From the NCBI RefSeq assembly GCF_964204645.1, contig NC_134028.1, positions 7,233,001 to 7,297,000 of the forward strand: a stretch of 64,000 nt of DNA, given 5' to 3'. Shown here one piece after another: positions 1 to 35,166 of the stretch. The number at the start of each line of letters is the position of its first letter. Within the stretch, counting starts at the first letter, position 1. A program made the position numbers and the translations under genes. Under the pieces are notes generated by a model, which saw nothing but the letters and a program-made list of their open reading frames with translations, made no database searches and was not told where the DNA came from. This DNA is from Tubulanus polymorphus (taxonomy: Eukaryota; Nemertea; Palaeonemertea; Tubulaniformes; Tubulanidae).

Positions 1-24642
<24,642 letters not shown>

Positions 24643-24805
24643 GATCGCTTTCTTCCTTAATCTGGAACGAGAAATTATTAAATTCATATTGAACAAATTA
24701 GATTTATCATTGTAGACAGCACAATCCTAACCGAAATACGATAGAACATAAATGAAGAAATCCCACACTTCAAATTTTAAAATTATACGATCAAATTAAT
24801 TATAA

Positions 24806-24900
24806 TGAAATCACAACGTTTCGGCTGTTGACTAACAGCCATCGTCAGGTGGAATGATCAAGCCGATCATTCCACCGATGATTCCACCTGATGATTATAG
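24806..24900. repeat. Hairpin element with CATCGTCAGGTGGAATGATC core
   Basis: The inverted halves CATCGTCAGGTGGAATGATC and GATTCCACCTGATGAT face each other, and AACGTTTCGGCTGTTGAC sits to the left. The layout (CCTGA hairpin plus GAAACGT motif) matches several other hairpins in the window. Confidence 0.6.
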
Positions 24901-25363
24901 TGTTTATTCGACAACTAACGATTGAACATATCTTGACTATGTTATGTCATTGAAATTGTAGAAGCTATATGATAGGATAACCGGGTAACGCCTACAATTT
25001 ACTTAGAACAGATTTTCGATGATTTAAATATAGTATTTATGCTGCCACCTGAGCCCCTGGACTGAAGCTGCGTTTCCGGCGGCCCAAGTCTTCTGGAATG
25101 ACGGCAACTTAACAAACCGATTGTTTTGGTTTTTGCCATCCGCTTAACAGGCGAGGGCACATATTTTAATGCGATTAATTCCATTATCGAAACTTATATA
25201 CGCTGCGTATTTGAAGTTTGATTATTGAAAAATGAAGATTCAAACTGTCTTTACGTATTCATTTTTCTTCAAATGATTTTTCTTAATCGCAACAGTAACA
25301 CGATTCATTTTGAGATAAATATATTCCTACGACACGATCGATTTCGCTGAATCATTTCAATTC

Positions 25364-25500
25364 AACCTCATCAGGCAGGATTAAGTGAAATATGTGGCAT
25401 GGAATTACATCGCTTTAAGAATGATATTATAATAACTTGTTGATATCATTTATCATTAATTATATGTACATTAGTTCAATAATTCATACCTGATGAGGTT
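25364..25500. repeat. Inverted-repeat element, AACCTCATCAGG ends
   Basis: AACCTCATCAGG at the left end and CCTGATGAGGTT at the right end are perfect inverted copies spanning 137 bp. It is a candidate remnant of the CCTGATGA hairpin group. Confidence 0.5.
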
Positions 25501-27207
25501 GTGATTTTGTTATGGATTTTTCATCAATCACACAAGCGAAATGTAGTATATTTGATAGGATACCGGAAGCATTTCTATCATTCTAACTTCCCAGAACAAT
25601 CGAGTTACCTTTATTAACTACTTTCAAAAATATATACACAAAGCTACTAACCTTATTACGACGAAATTGCTGAATCGATGTAACAGCATCCTCGGCGGTG
25701 TACGTACATGTAAATCAGAACTATTTGCACATACTTCGTCGCCGATAGTTTCACCAAGGCGATTACTCGCAGCATGAATATGAATAAAATATATACACGC
25801 GCATATACACGAATATTTTTTCTAAATTTCATACATTTCATCAAAAGGATTTTGCCACCGGAAACCAACGTACGTACGCTCGTCGACATGAAATATTGGA
25901 CAATTTTACGTTGAGATCGAATGTCATATCAAAACTTGAAATATTCGGGCCAAGCTGTACACAGCGCTATCATAATACTTAGGTCACCAATTCGAACCAT
26001 AACCGCGGCTAAACTAATAAAAGTAATAACATTATGTATATACATCCTCAAAATAAGGATTATGTTCATATGTTATCTTAAAAAATCAATTTTGAATGGT
26101 CGGTAAATGTTAGAAAACCCACAATATTTTCTCATGATTATTAATCATTAGAATTGAAAGAGATGAAATTGGTTTATTTTATAGGGCCAGTGCTATGCAG
26201 GGTTTCCCAGGAAAACGAAATTTTAAAGGGAAACGGTTTGCTAAATTGGTAAAATCTTAAGTGAATAATGTCCTCGTTAGATTAGGCGCGGATGCAGGGA
26301 CAACACCGTTGAGGGTAGCACAACGAATAAAAGGCATAATCCACGACAAACGAGGGGAAGTTGAAATTTACTGCTTTTTGATGCAATTCCCAAGCTACAA
26401 ATGAAGTCCCGATACAACGTGCTTTCTAGATAACTTATTGCATTGAGATTTTAGTGATCTAAAGTGGACCCCGAACGATAAGTAAAACAAGCCACATAGA
26501 GTTCCTTTGGAAATTTTGAGACACAAGTAGAAAAGAGATCTGAGGCCTGTGAGAATGATATAATTAATTAAATCGCTTAAGTTGACAAGGCGTACATATA
26601 CTCAACGCATACGTATGTGGCACTAGTGATCCCTGGGAAAATACCGTCTCATATACGGGTATTTCCGTAGTGCGGGTATATATGAAATCCATTTCCTGTG
26701 TCGACTTAATTTTTCAACTTGAATCAATAATGTGGTATAACGATTTTTATTGATGATACTTCACCGTGCCATTGTTCGTTAACAATTCATGATTTTCTTA
26801 CAGAGTGAAGCAAATATTCGATATTTCGTTCCTGCGCTTCAGGCATATAAATATATATGAAATATATTTTCTCAGAACATGTGCCAGTCGTTTTTAAGAC
26901 ATTTCTATCCCCAGACTATGGTATACTTGAAGTAGGTTTCGTCCTGAGTTTTGTATGGAGTTCCAATTTACATATACTCAATGCCAAAGTCCGAATGTTA
27001 TTTCAGAGTAGCTTTGACATAGTAAGACGATGAATAAGATGACGACGACAACGTCCAACTATGTAGATGATGCAGGAATGTAAAATAATACGTCATACTG
27101 GACGTCAAATCGAAGTCAACTACTGAGTCTTTTTGACGCCGTAAAAACAGTTACAATAATGTTCATTGATGCATGTGTTATATATAAGGTGTTCTATGTG
27201 AGTCGAT

Positions 27208-27400
27208 ATGCTGAGGAAAATTTCACGGGTGAACTATAAATGGGAAAACCCGGGTTGAAATAAAACGGGATATTTGATTGGCTAATAATGATATCATCGA
27301 AGCTGCACATAAAGCTGCGCACTCGGTCTAGTGTGTAAGGTTCCAAGTGCCTTCAGGTTCATCAGGTTCGAATCCCTACCGGGGGATGGTGGGAAATGAC
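27208..27400 (+). mobile_element. tRNA-derived SINE-like copy
   Basis: The copy contains a Pol III B-box-like AGGTTCGAATCCC near 27364 and a shared upstream part (AATAAAACGGGATATTTGAT, then GCTGCGCACTCGGTCTA). The same segments occur inverted at 33655-33785 and partly again at 33786-33960, so it is a dispersed repeat. Confidence 0.6.
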
Positions 27401-27799
27401 TGAAGTGAAATGATTGCAGTTCATTGCATACATTTTAAATAACTCAGTAATACAGGAACTGACTCTATGCACTGGTATTTTAACTTTAGGGTAGCTCACT
27501 TGAAAATGAATTAAGTTTGGCCCAAGTCGGTAACCTGTCTGTGGTTATAGATTCGGATACTTTCACAAATCAAGCCCATGATCCGGAAACAAATACTAAC
27601 CACCAACGATTAGGTTGTAGAAAGTTGTGACTATACTTAAGGAAAAAACAAGAGCTAATGTATTAGATTTACATTGTGGGGTTTTCTCTTCGAAACGATT
27701 AGATTACTAACTAGTTTGCCCCTTTCAAAGCAGTCCTTCGTCTAATTTAATTGCACATTTTTAATGCTTGTTATTTGTTCATTAATTATGTAAACATTT

Positions 27800-27840
27800 T
27801 ATGGGCAAATAAATCATATCATATCATATAACATCATATC
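27800..27840. repeat. ATCAT simple repeat
   Basis: A short run of ATCATATC-type units. No function is suggested. Confidence 0.7.
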
Positions 27841-29674
27841 CCGACGACAGATGGCACGAAACGTTGCCGTGATGAGGTTTCGCGATGAAAGCATTTTGCA
27901 ACGACCGTGTGCGGTATCCAAGGAACGAAACGAACATTCTTCGGCTTCATAGATGGCGAAAGCTATCACTTGGTTCTTATGCGGCAAACATTCAACGGTA
28001 CCTAGTTGCCAATTTTACACATAACCAATTAGTATAATCCTCAGGCAATCTTCAAAAAGTTTTCAAGTCTAAAAATGCCACCTCTACGTAATAGGGATCT
28101 TTGAAGTACGTCATTGGAATTCGTATTTCGAGGAATACTGTATCAATCATTATTTTCACAGAACAGCAACTGCGCTGACGAAATGGGATATTGATGCGAG
28201 AAATTTTTTCGCATATATAACTGAATTATTCTCAATTCCGTAATAAAATCGGTGCGTATCAAAGATAACGCGTACATATAGTTGCCATGGATACGTTAAC
28301 ATCCTGTCACCTGTAAACGCGAACTGATCGCAGCCATATTCTCAAGATTGCTCATGGATAGTGATGTGTGCTGTAGCACAGTTGCCTAGCAAAATTTTAG
28401 GATAACTGCAACTACAGTTCTATTCAAGACAATAAAGTAAGTAATCTATATCAAAAATGCCACGATTGAAACACTACTTCATTGGTAATGTACGTAATGT
28501 ATTAACTTAAGAAAATTAAAAACTAATAGTTCTTTAAAAGGATCGCCAATAGATATTCGTTTCGAATAAAGAAAAATGCTCGCAACTGACGCCTTTCGGT
28601 ACTGCAATGACATGGTTGTATAAAACTGAGTAGCTGTTTTATAGCCTTCTATTCGTGAAGCTGAAACTCGGATTTTCATAATCCCCTTAAATATATCGGT
28701 CTTTCGATGAGAAAAGCCTGCCCTCAGGATTCTACTGTGAGCTGTTTCGAGTTATTAGTATTTAGAAATAAGTAAAAGTATCGGTAATACCCTTTCCAGC
28801 TGCTGATAAATAAGTTAAATGAAATCGCTGATTATAATTGGTTGTTCGAAACACAGCAAAATAAACAGAAATAGATACATATATTTTACCGAAGCCACAT
28901 TTGGCTAAGCAGTTCGATTCGAACAAGCACCACCTTTCATTTAAAAGTCTAAAAAGTAGGTTTGTTTTAAGTGGTGCTGCCAGGCAACTTTAATGAATGA
29001 GGAAGCGTGTATACTTAACTACAAATGTAATGTATATACTTATTGTCATAATTATGGCTTTGTAAGTGGCGCGGAATTCTCTCTTCATATATCAAAATGA
29101 AATAATTTTCAGTGATCAAAACTGACATAAATATCGATACATTTTTCTAGATTGAACTACATATAATGTATGTATCATAATACACGATCGTTATTTCGAC
29201 ACGAGGAACGGTTATGATTTAGAGTCGGTCGCTTAGGCGTAGGCAACTCAGAAATTGTGTTTTTTTTTTCGCGGCCAAACGCTACTGTGCGGTCGCCATG
29301 GAAATGCATGCTCCGTAACTTCAGCCATTTCGTGCCCAGATATTTGCGTCGTTAGTTTGTATTTCCCTCGATAAATAATGACGTCAGCATTCGATCGAAA
29401 GTGAAATGACAAAAATCTCATTTCCGCAACAAATTAATATTTAATGAGTAACTCTTGATTTTGAAAAGGATATCTTACCACCGGGATTTCGATTCATTTA
29501 GGAAATGCTGTATGTTCTATGCCGCACGCGGTATTGGGAAATGACTGATATCTATAGACCTATCGAATTCTAACGATCAATCAATTCGCTACTTTGTTAA
29601 TAAGTTTTTTTTCTGGTATTCTTTTTTAAATTGTTTAGCTTTCTTCTTTTTTGTCCTGTTTTTCCATGAAATAA

Positions 29675-29716
29675 ATAATGAATTGAATTGAATTGAACTG
29701 AATTGAATTCAATTGA
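29675..29716. repeat. (GAATT)n simple repeat
   Basis: Tandem GAATT/GAACT units, about 40 bp. Similar short runs occur near 1276 and 39938. Confidence 0.75.
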
Positions 29717-30589
29717 AAAAGAAGGGCTTAAGAAATTCCGCAGCCTTTGAGATACTGCAATCCGTGTCGTAGTCTATTATTCTATTTGGAGCCAAATACC
29801 AAGTCTGAATTTGGTGTTACGATTGTATCTTTGGCAAACGTCTACGCCGTGCGCAGCGTTCTGCCATACGACGGCATGGCACAAATCCTGTGTTGCGGCC
29901 AAATATCAAGTAAGCGTGGCCTTGAGTTGAGATATGGGAAAGTTTGAGAAAATAAAATAAGTTGTACGCAGACCCATTCTTTGGAACTGATAACTAATTT
30001 ATCCTATTAAGAGGATTATCCTATTAAGCCCAAAGCATAACCGAGTAAAAAAGTCTAAATCGATATTCCCGAAAAAGAAGTAGATCGCACATCGTCATTC
30101 TATAAGAGGTCGCCTTATTTCAAACCAAGACCCACACGCGAAAACTCGGTCTCCTAAAATGTTTTATGGAATTCCCCGAGTTGATCAAGTAGGTCTTAAC
30201 CAAATCAGTGTTAGATGACTGCAGGCTGCTCTACGCTATATCATCCGAGTCTATCCATCATAAGTATTGATCTATTTTAACCTTTTCGCTAGATTATTTC
30301 GATGCCACACAATCGACCATGAAATTGCCAATTATATGTATACACACATATACAGACAAACGTGTAACTTATACTTCATAATCCAGGCCAGAGTGATTCT
30401 TAGCATTTCATTGCATTCACTATATTCACAATTATTCGAGAGCACTTATCAACAACTGTAAAACAAATAGATTTATCGCATTTATTCTTATTCGAAGGAG
30501 CAAGCGATGAATTAAACGAAAATTGAATTCAAAGATACGTATGTTTACACTATAACTTTGGGCAAAAATACATATGTATATGGGCGAGC

Positions 30590-30930
30590 GGTGCGGGCGA
30601 GTGTTAAGAGGGTTCGACTCTGGGAAGCCAGGTCGTGTGTACAGGTTCGAACCCCACCCCGCAGTGTCCCCGGGCAGGACTATCTTCATTGCCTCTTTCC
30701 TTTGGGAGTAAATGGGTACCTTGCCTGATAGGTGACTCCTGAACGCCTAGTAGCTACTCCAGATGTTACTTCTCCCCAGGGAGAGAGACTGATACATGGT
30801 TAGAGTTATAGGCCGGGTTGATAATACCAATACAGCGTGCTCTCTAACTCGGGTCTGATTAGTGCCAATTTGGCCCAAACCAAATGGTCTCATTCTGTGT
30901 AGTCACGGCTTATGTAAATAAAAGTTAAGA
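30590..30930 (+). mobile_element. tRNA-derived SINE, about 340 bp
   Basis: The 5' part has a tRNA-like region ending in a strong B box (CAGGTTCGAACCCCACCCCG near 30640). It is followed by a body with GGTACCTTGCCTGATAGGTG and a tail ending CACGGCTTATGTAAATAAAA. Parts recur at 52250-52390 and 53790-53890, which shows a dispersed family. Confidence 0.65.
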
Positions 30931-32034
30931 GTAGCCTGAACTTTGAAGCATCATCCTAAAAATCAATTTTTCGAAAAATTTAAGGATCTATAATGCACAT
31001 GCGGTTTATTCAGTACAAACATAAAATCACGCCGCTAACGTAGTATCGAAGATACAGTGAAATTGTATTTGTGAGGCAGATGCATTCAGTACGGAAAACC
31101 TGATCAATTATGAATAAACCTAACGTCATTTCTGCGTGTTATGCGCTTTAATTAAGTAACTAAAAAACACCAATAATAGATTGTTCGATTTTACAATAGC
31201 GTGCTACAGATTGACTAGTCGAGAGATTCGAAAGTTGGTGAAATGAAATATGTACATATAATATCATTATAATAACGGGGGCTGATCGTGGAGGTATTTT
31301 CTGGGGTCCAGACACCTGCCTTTCTCTTGTGGTTGCATCCTTTTTGTCAAAACAAGTGAATTTGCCTGGCGTTGAAAACCAGTTTTTCGTTTTAACGTGG
31401 TCTTTCTGCTTTCAACGCCTCATTGGATTTGGCGATTTGGAAAAATTGGTTTTCACGTGGAGTTAAAACGAAAGGGGTAAAATGCAAACAAAAAATCGGT
31501 GTGATCGAGTGTCATATCTTTTCTAAATATGCCCAAATCAGCCACCATAGATTTAGGACAAACAATGAAAATTACAGGATTACAAAAAAATTCAATACAA
31601 CGGTCGAGGTCCAGTTGAAAAGAAAAGGCATTTGTTAGATAAAGTAGCCATACTGTAGACCACTGGAGTCCCTCCCGGTATTAGATATCTTTGAAGCAAT
31701 ACATGCGAAAGGGTGCAAGTTGCAAGAGGAGGATGTAAAAAATTGGCCGTTTGGCCAGGGTCCGGACCCCAAAAAACCAACCCCTAAAAACCAACCCCCC
31801 CCCCCCGAATTACGAACGAAATTCGTAAATAATAGTATAAAAAGGCAGCTGAAATAACTTTCATACATGGTTGACATATTGCCGCCTCACTCTAGCTATT
31901 TCTACACACGCGCTTTAAAGCAGTGAAGATTATATTGGACTAGCGCCAAATACTTTGTGTTGATTGAAACATAAATGAACTATCATTGTGGGACTTAGAT
32001 ATCACCTGAGACTGTTTCTTTTTTTATTTTCAGA

Positions 32035-33068
32035 ATGTCAGGGGCTGTTTGGGTCGTAATTATCGGCACATGTTTATTTGCAAAATTGTCCATTTACACA
32101 ACGCAGTCGTCGAGCACAAGTCCAGGCACATCCCCAAGTTCACTCACATCGACTGGTCAACAAACCTCAGGGCCAACAGCATCATCGTCGCTCAGTTCAG
32201 CGACTAGCCCGACGAGTTCGGTCTCACAAGGGACATCTTCATCCCCACAGACAACGACAAGTGTACTGCAGACCCAGACGGGGCCGACCCAGACATCGCC
32301 GTTCAGTTCATCGGCATCTAGTGTTGGTAATACGGCAGCCGGTAGTTCATCTTCGACGCTATCGCAAGCTGTATCTCAACCTCAATCTTCGTCTCAATCG
32401 ACGCCTCAATCTAGTTCTACTCCAGCTAGTGTTTCTACGCAAACTGGTTCGACTCCTGCGAGTTCGATCTCGAGTTCATCGCAGTCACCGGTCACCACAA
32501 CCGTCAAACTGGTACGTTCATTCGGTTTGTGAGGTGAAACCATACGTCAATATCGGCAGTATAGCGCGCTGCTTACACGTTCAAAAATTGAATTGAAATT
32601 TTTAATTTTTCATTAGATGAAATGTTACGACTGCGACTCTACGCAGGCCTGCAATCAGAAACAAACTGTCGATTCAACCAAACAAGTTTGCCCTGCCGAT
32701 CACGTATGCGGGGTAAAATATCTACCTGTTTGCTCTTAATATTCGAAAGAAAAAATCCAGAGCTGGATTGTTTAGTTGATTCTGCCTGTTGATTCTGGTT
32801 TTAGGTGATGAAGTACGATGAATTAGATGGCGACAAACAGTTCAACTATACCCGAAGCTGTATCCCGGACGCGGAATGCTACCAGGAGCGACACATCAGA
32901 CAATGCCTTACCCGACTCCTGCCGGCTAAACAACGGCGCTGTTACCACTGCTGTAAAACTGACCTCTGTAACGGACTCATCTTCAAATCTGCGGCCGAGA
33001 AAACTAATCCGCCGCTAGTTTTTACATTCCTAGTAGCAGCCCTCGTTGTAATTGTGATCCAAACTTGA
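32035..33068 (+). CDS. Mucin-like stalk plus three-finger (Ly6/uPAR-type) surface protein
   Basis: Three coding exons (32035-32511, 32617-32712, 32805-33068; all phase 0) give 278 residues. Residues 1-20 form a signal peptide (GAVWVVIIGTCLFAKLSIYT). Residues about 21-155 are almost wholly Ser, Thr, Gln and Pro, with no Cys. Residues 160 to about 258 hold 12 Cys, starting CYDC and ending CYHCCKTDLCN, the closing signature of three-finger domains. The last 19 residues are hydrophobic (LVFTFLVAALVVIVIQT), suggesting a GPI-anchor signal. An acceptor (TTTTTATTTTCAG) sits one base before the ATG, so an upstream untranslated exon is likely. Family members modulate receptors or channels at the cell surface; the partner here is unknown. 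The mucin-like stretch is coded by a single exon, as expected for exon addition. Confidence 0.85.
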
Positions 33069-33342
33069 ATTTGTTAGTAAATTCCACGTCATCTTAGGCT
33101 GCAGAATCCGAACTCTGGCATAGCATCCAGGATAAGAATGACAATTCTGAAGCCATAAGTTGTCCAGCTTGTATGGTTAGATTTCTATTGTGTTTAGCAA
33201 ATTTTGAATTTTCGCTCTTTTTTCTTTAAGAATAATGTCTGTATTTTAATGTTTTTAATGTGATCTGGACCGTCCTTGGTGGATCGAAATATATATGATC
33301 ATTTGATAATTCTTAGTCGTCCAATTTGTGTTGAGTGTAAAA

Positions 33343-33348
33343 AATAAA
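33343..33348 (+). promoter_or_regulatory. Polyadenylation signal AATAAA
   Basis: The first AATAAA downstream of the Ly6-type stop codon, about 275 bp after it, in AT-rich sequence. Confidence 0.5.
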
Positions 33349-33654
33349 CATATTCTAAGCCGTCCATTTAGTCCGTTCATCGAGATTCGTTCTTGATTAC
33401 GTGTTCCGTATTTATAAGATTTTCCAACAGACAATAAAACAACATTATTTATCAAGGAAGATTTAGTTTTGTGTATTTCTTTTAGAGAAACACCATTTCT
33501 AGAAGACACGGTTTAACTCAGTTTTATAGGTCATAATGACCCAACTCAGGTCATTTGAGGACTAAGACCAAAACGGAAAGAGACGACTGGACCTATCATT
33601 TATGCTACTCGTGTACATGAGTTCAGGAGCCATGATTTAGGCATCCTCCCGGGG

Positions 33655-33785
33655 CATCAATATTGCCACGGTACGAAACCCTGCCGCATTAGACCGAGTG
33701 CGCAGCTAGCGATATCATTATCAGCCAATCAGATATTCCGTTTTATTTTAGCCCGGGCTTTCCAATTTATATTTTTTCCGTGAAA
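33655..33785 (-). mobile_element. SINE-like copy, minus orientation
   Basis: Its complement matches 27208-27340: GAAATTTCACGG-like start, AATAAAACGGAATATCTGAT, GATTGGCTGATAATGATATC, then CTGCGCACTCGGTCTAATGC. It abuts the plus-strand copy that starts near 33786. Confidence 0.6.
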
Positions 33786-33960
33786 TTTACCTCAGCGATT
33801 AAAAAACAAGCAATCTGATTGGTGCCGCAAGTTTTCGTGCGGCAAAGCTGCGCATGTACCTGCGCACCCGGTCTACTGTGGCAGGGGTTCGTGCCGTGGC
33901 TGAGTGTAGCGATGCCATCAGGTTCGAATCCCTGCCGAGGAAGGATGGATTTAGACTATA
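33786..33960 (+). mobile_element. SINE-like copy, plus orientation
   Basis: It contains GCGCACCCGGTCTACTGTGG and the B-box-like CATCAGGTTCGAATCCCTGC. It lies head to head with the copy at 33655-33785. Confidence 0.6.
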
Positions 33961-35076
33961 GAAAAGCAGGCTAGTGCCGAGCTTTTCTGAGGGGCAGTTC
34001 AATTTCAAGAAAAATGGCATTTTTCTACGAGAAAAGGGGCACTTTCCTATTGTAAAAGGACTGATCTTAAATACGTAAAATACTGTCAGGGTACCTGAAT
34101 AAAGCATTTGAGAATGGATTATTTTTCATTTTCCAAAAAACATGAAAATTGTTTCCAAATTTCGGAGATTTTAGGTGGTTCGTTAACTTCACCCCCCTTG
34201 GAAAATGGACTTTTATCATGGGCGAACTACAGCTTAGTCGACAACATGGACGGAGCTAATAAGCGAACACCCTAAAGTTCGGTCTTATGCCTTTCGCAAT
34301 GTCGGCCATCTTGACGCAGGTTGTCCGAACTGCGACCGCGCTCAATCCCCTGGTTTACGGACTATAGTTCCAACTACCTGATTTTCGGTATGACTTAGTC
34401 AATAATTGGATTGGGGGAGGTGCGATTATGTAAAACGGCAAAATATCGAAGGAAACTAGTTTCCAAGCGGTTGAATTAGCAGAATGGCGTGAATTTCTAG
34501 AAAACAGGTTTATCGAGACAAGAAACACCACCGTAGATCGGTTCAATCCGTTAATCCTACCATATTACATTCTGGAATTTGAAAATCAAGAGATTAAACG
34601 GGATTGTCTCATTATGCCGGGCACTTTTGGACTTACACCAAGGATCTTTAAATGGACCTTTAATTTTTTGATCGCAGTAAAGACACCACCGTCAGAAGAT
34701 TTCACAAGCTGCTTTGGCCACGATATATAATCGGAATCTTCACTTTGCCCGGCGCGGCGGTCATTTTCTGAGTCACTTGATGTTTAACCGAGCAACAAAA
34801 TTACACAGACTCAACTACCTTCTTGGCGCCAAAACTTCTGTCAGGAGTTACCGAAATAGATAATCACGAACGCGGCGACAAATCGGAACGGAGAACCGCG
34901 TGAGCGCGTTATTAATCCAACACTTATGCGCGGTCATCCACGGGTACAAAGGCGTAAAATATATATCGCCCGTGGGAGAGAAATTGGACAGGTTCATCTT
35001 AATATAACCAGTGAAGCCCACTTTTTCGGAGACACCAAGTCTGAATGAGGTGACGGTGAGATTATCACGGTACGCT

Positions 35077-35084
35077 ATATAAGA
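35077..35084 (+). promoter_or_regulatory. TATA box (TATATAAG) of the cystine-knot gene
   Basis: TATATAAG lies 83 bp upstream of the ATG at 35167, so transcription would start near 35110. The spacing suits a short 5' leader contiguous with the signal-peptide exon. Confidence 0.6.
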
Positions 35085-35166
35085 ATGTATCGTCGACGAC
35101 CGTTTGCCTGCATTTTCGACTCATCATTGTTGGGAAATATTGCGCTTCAATCTGCGTCGAACGAAA

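Larger units (their letters stand above)
24662..32034. other. Gene-free interval between gene A and the Ly6-type gene
   Basis: I see no supported gene in these 7.4 kb. The open frames are short and lack recognisable domains or splice structure. It holds hairpin repeats (24806-24900, 25364-25500), SINE-like copies (27208-27400, 30590-30930), simple repeats near 27820 and 29690, and AT-rich sequence. The 5' untranslated exon and promoter of gene A, and the upstream exon of the Ly6-type gene, should lie here but I cannot place them. Confidence 0.6.
33069..35076. other. Interval between the Ly6-type gene and the cystine-knot gene
   Basis: It holds the 3' untranslated region of the Ly6-type gene, a head-to-head SINE pair (33655-33960) and unremarkable sequence. 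I found no further coding exon. The last 300 bp have fewer repeats and lead into a TATA box. Confidence 0.6.

Noticed and set aside
24643-24686. Upstream in-frame ATG at 24686 as the gene A start
   Set aside because: A convincing splice acceptor ending at 24662 lies between it and the ATG at 24642, so it is probably intronic.
27364-27382. Possible functional tRNA at the B-box match
   Set aside because: No cloverleaf forms upstream; it is a dispersed SINE-type B box.
29747-29947. Plus-strand frame of 66 codons
   Set aside because: Too short, isolated in a repeat-bearing interval and without similarity I can recognise.
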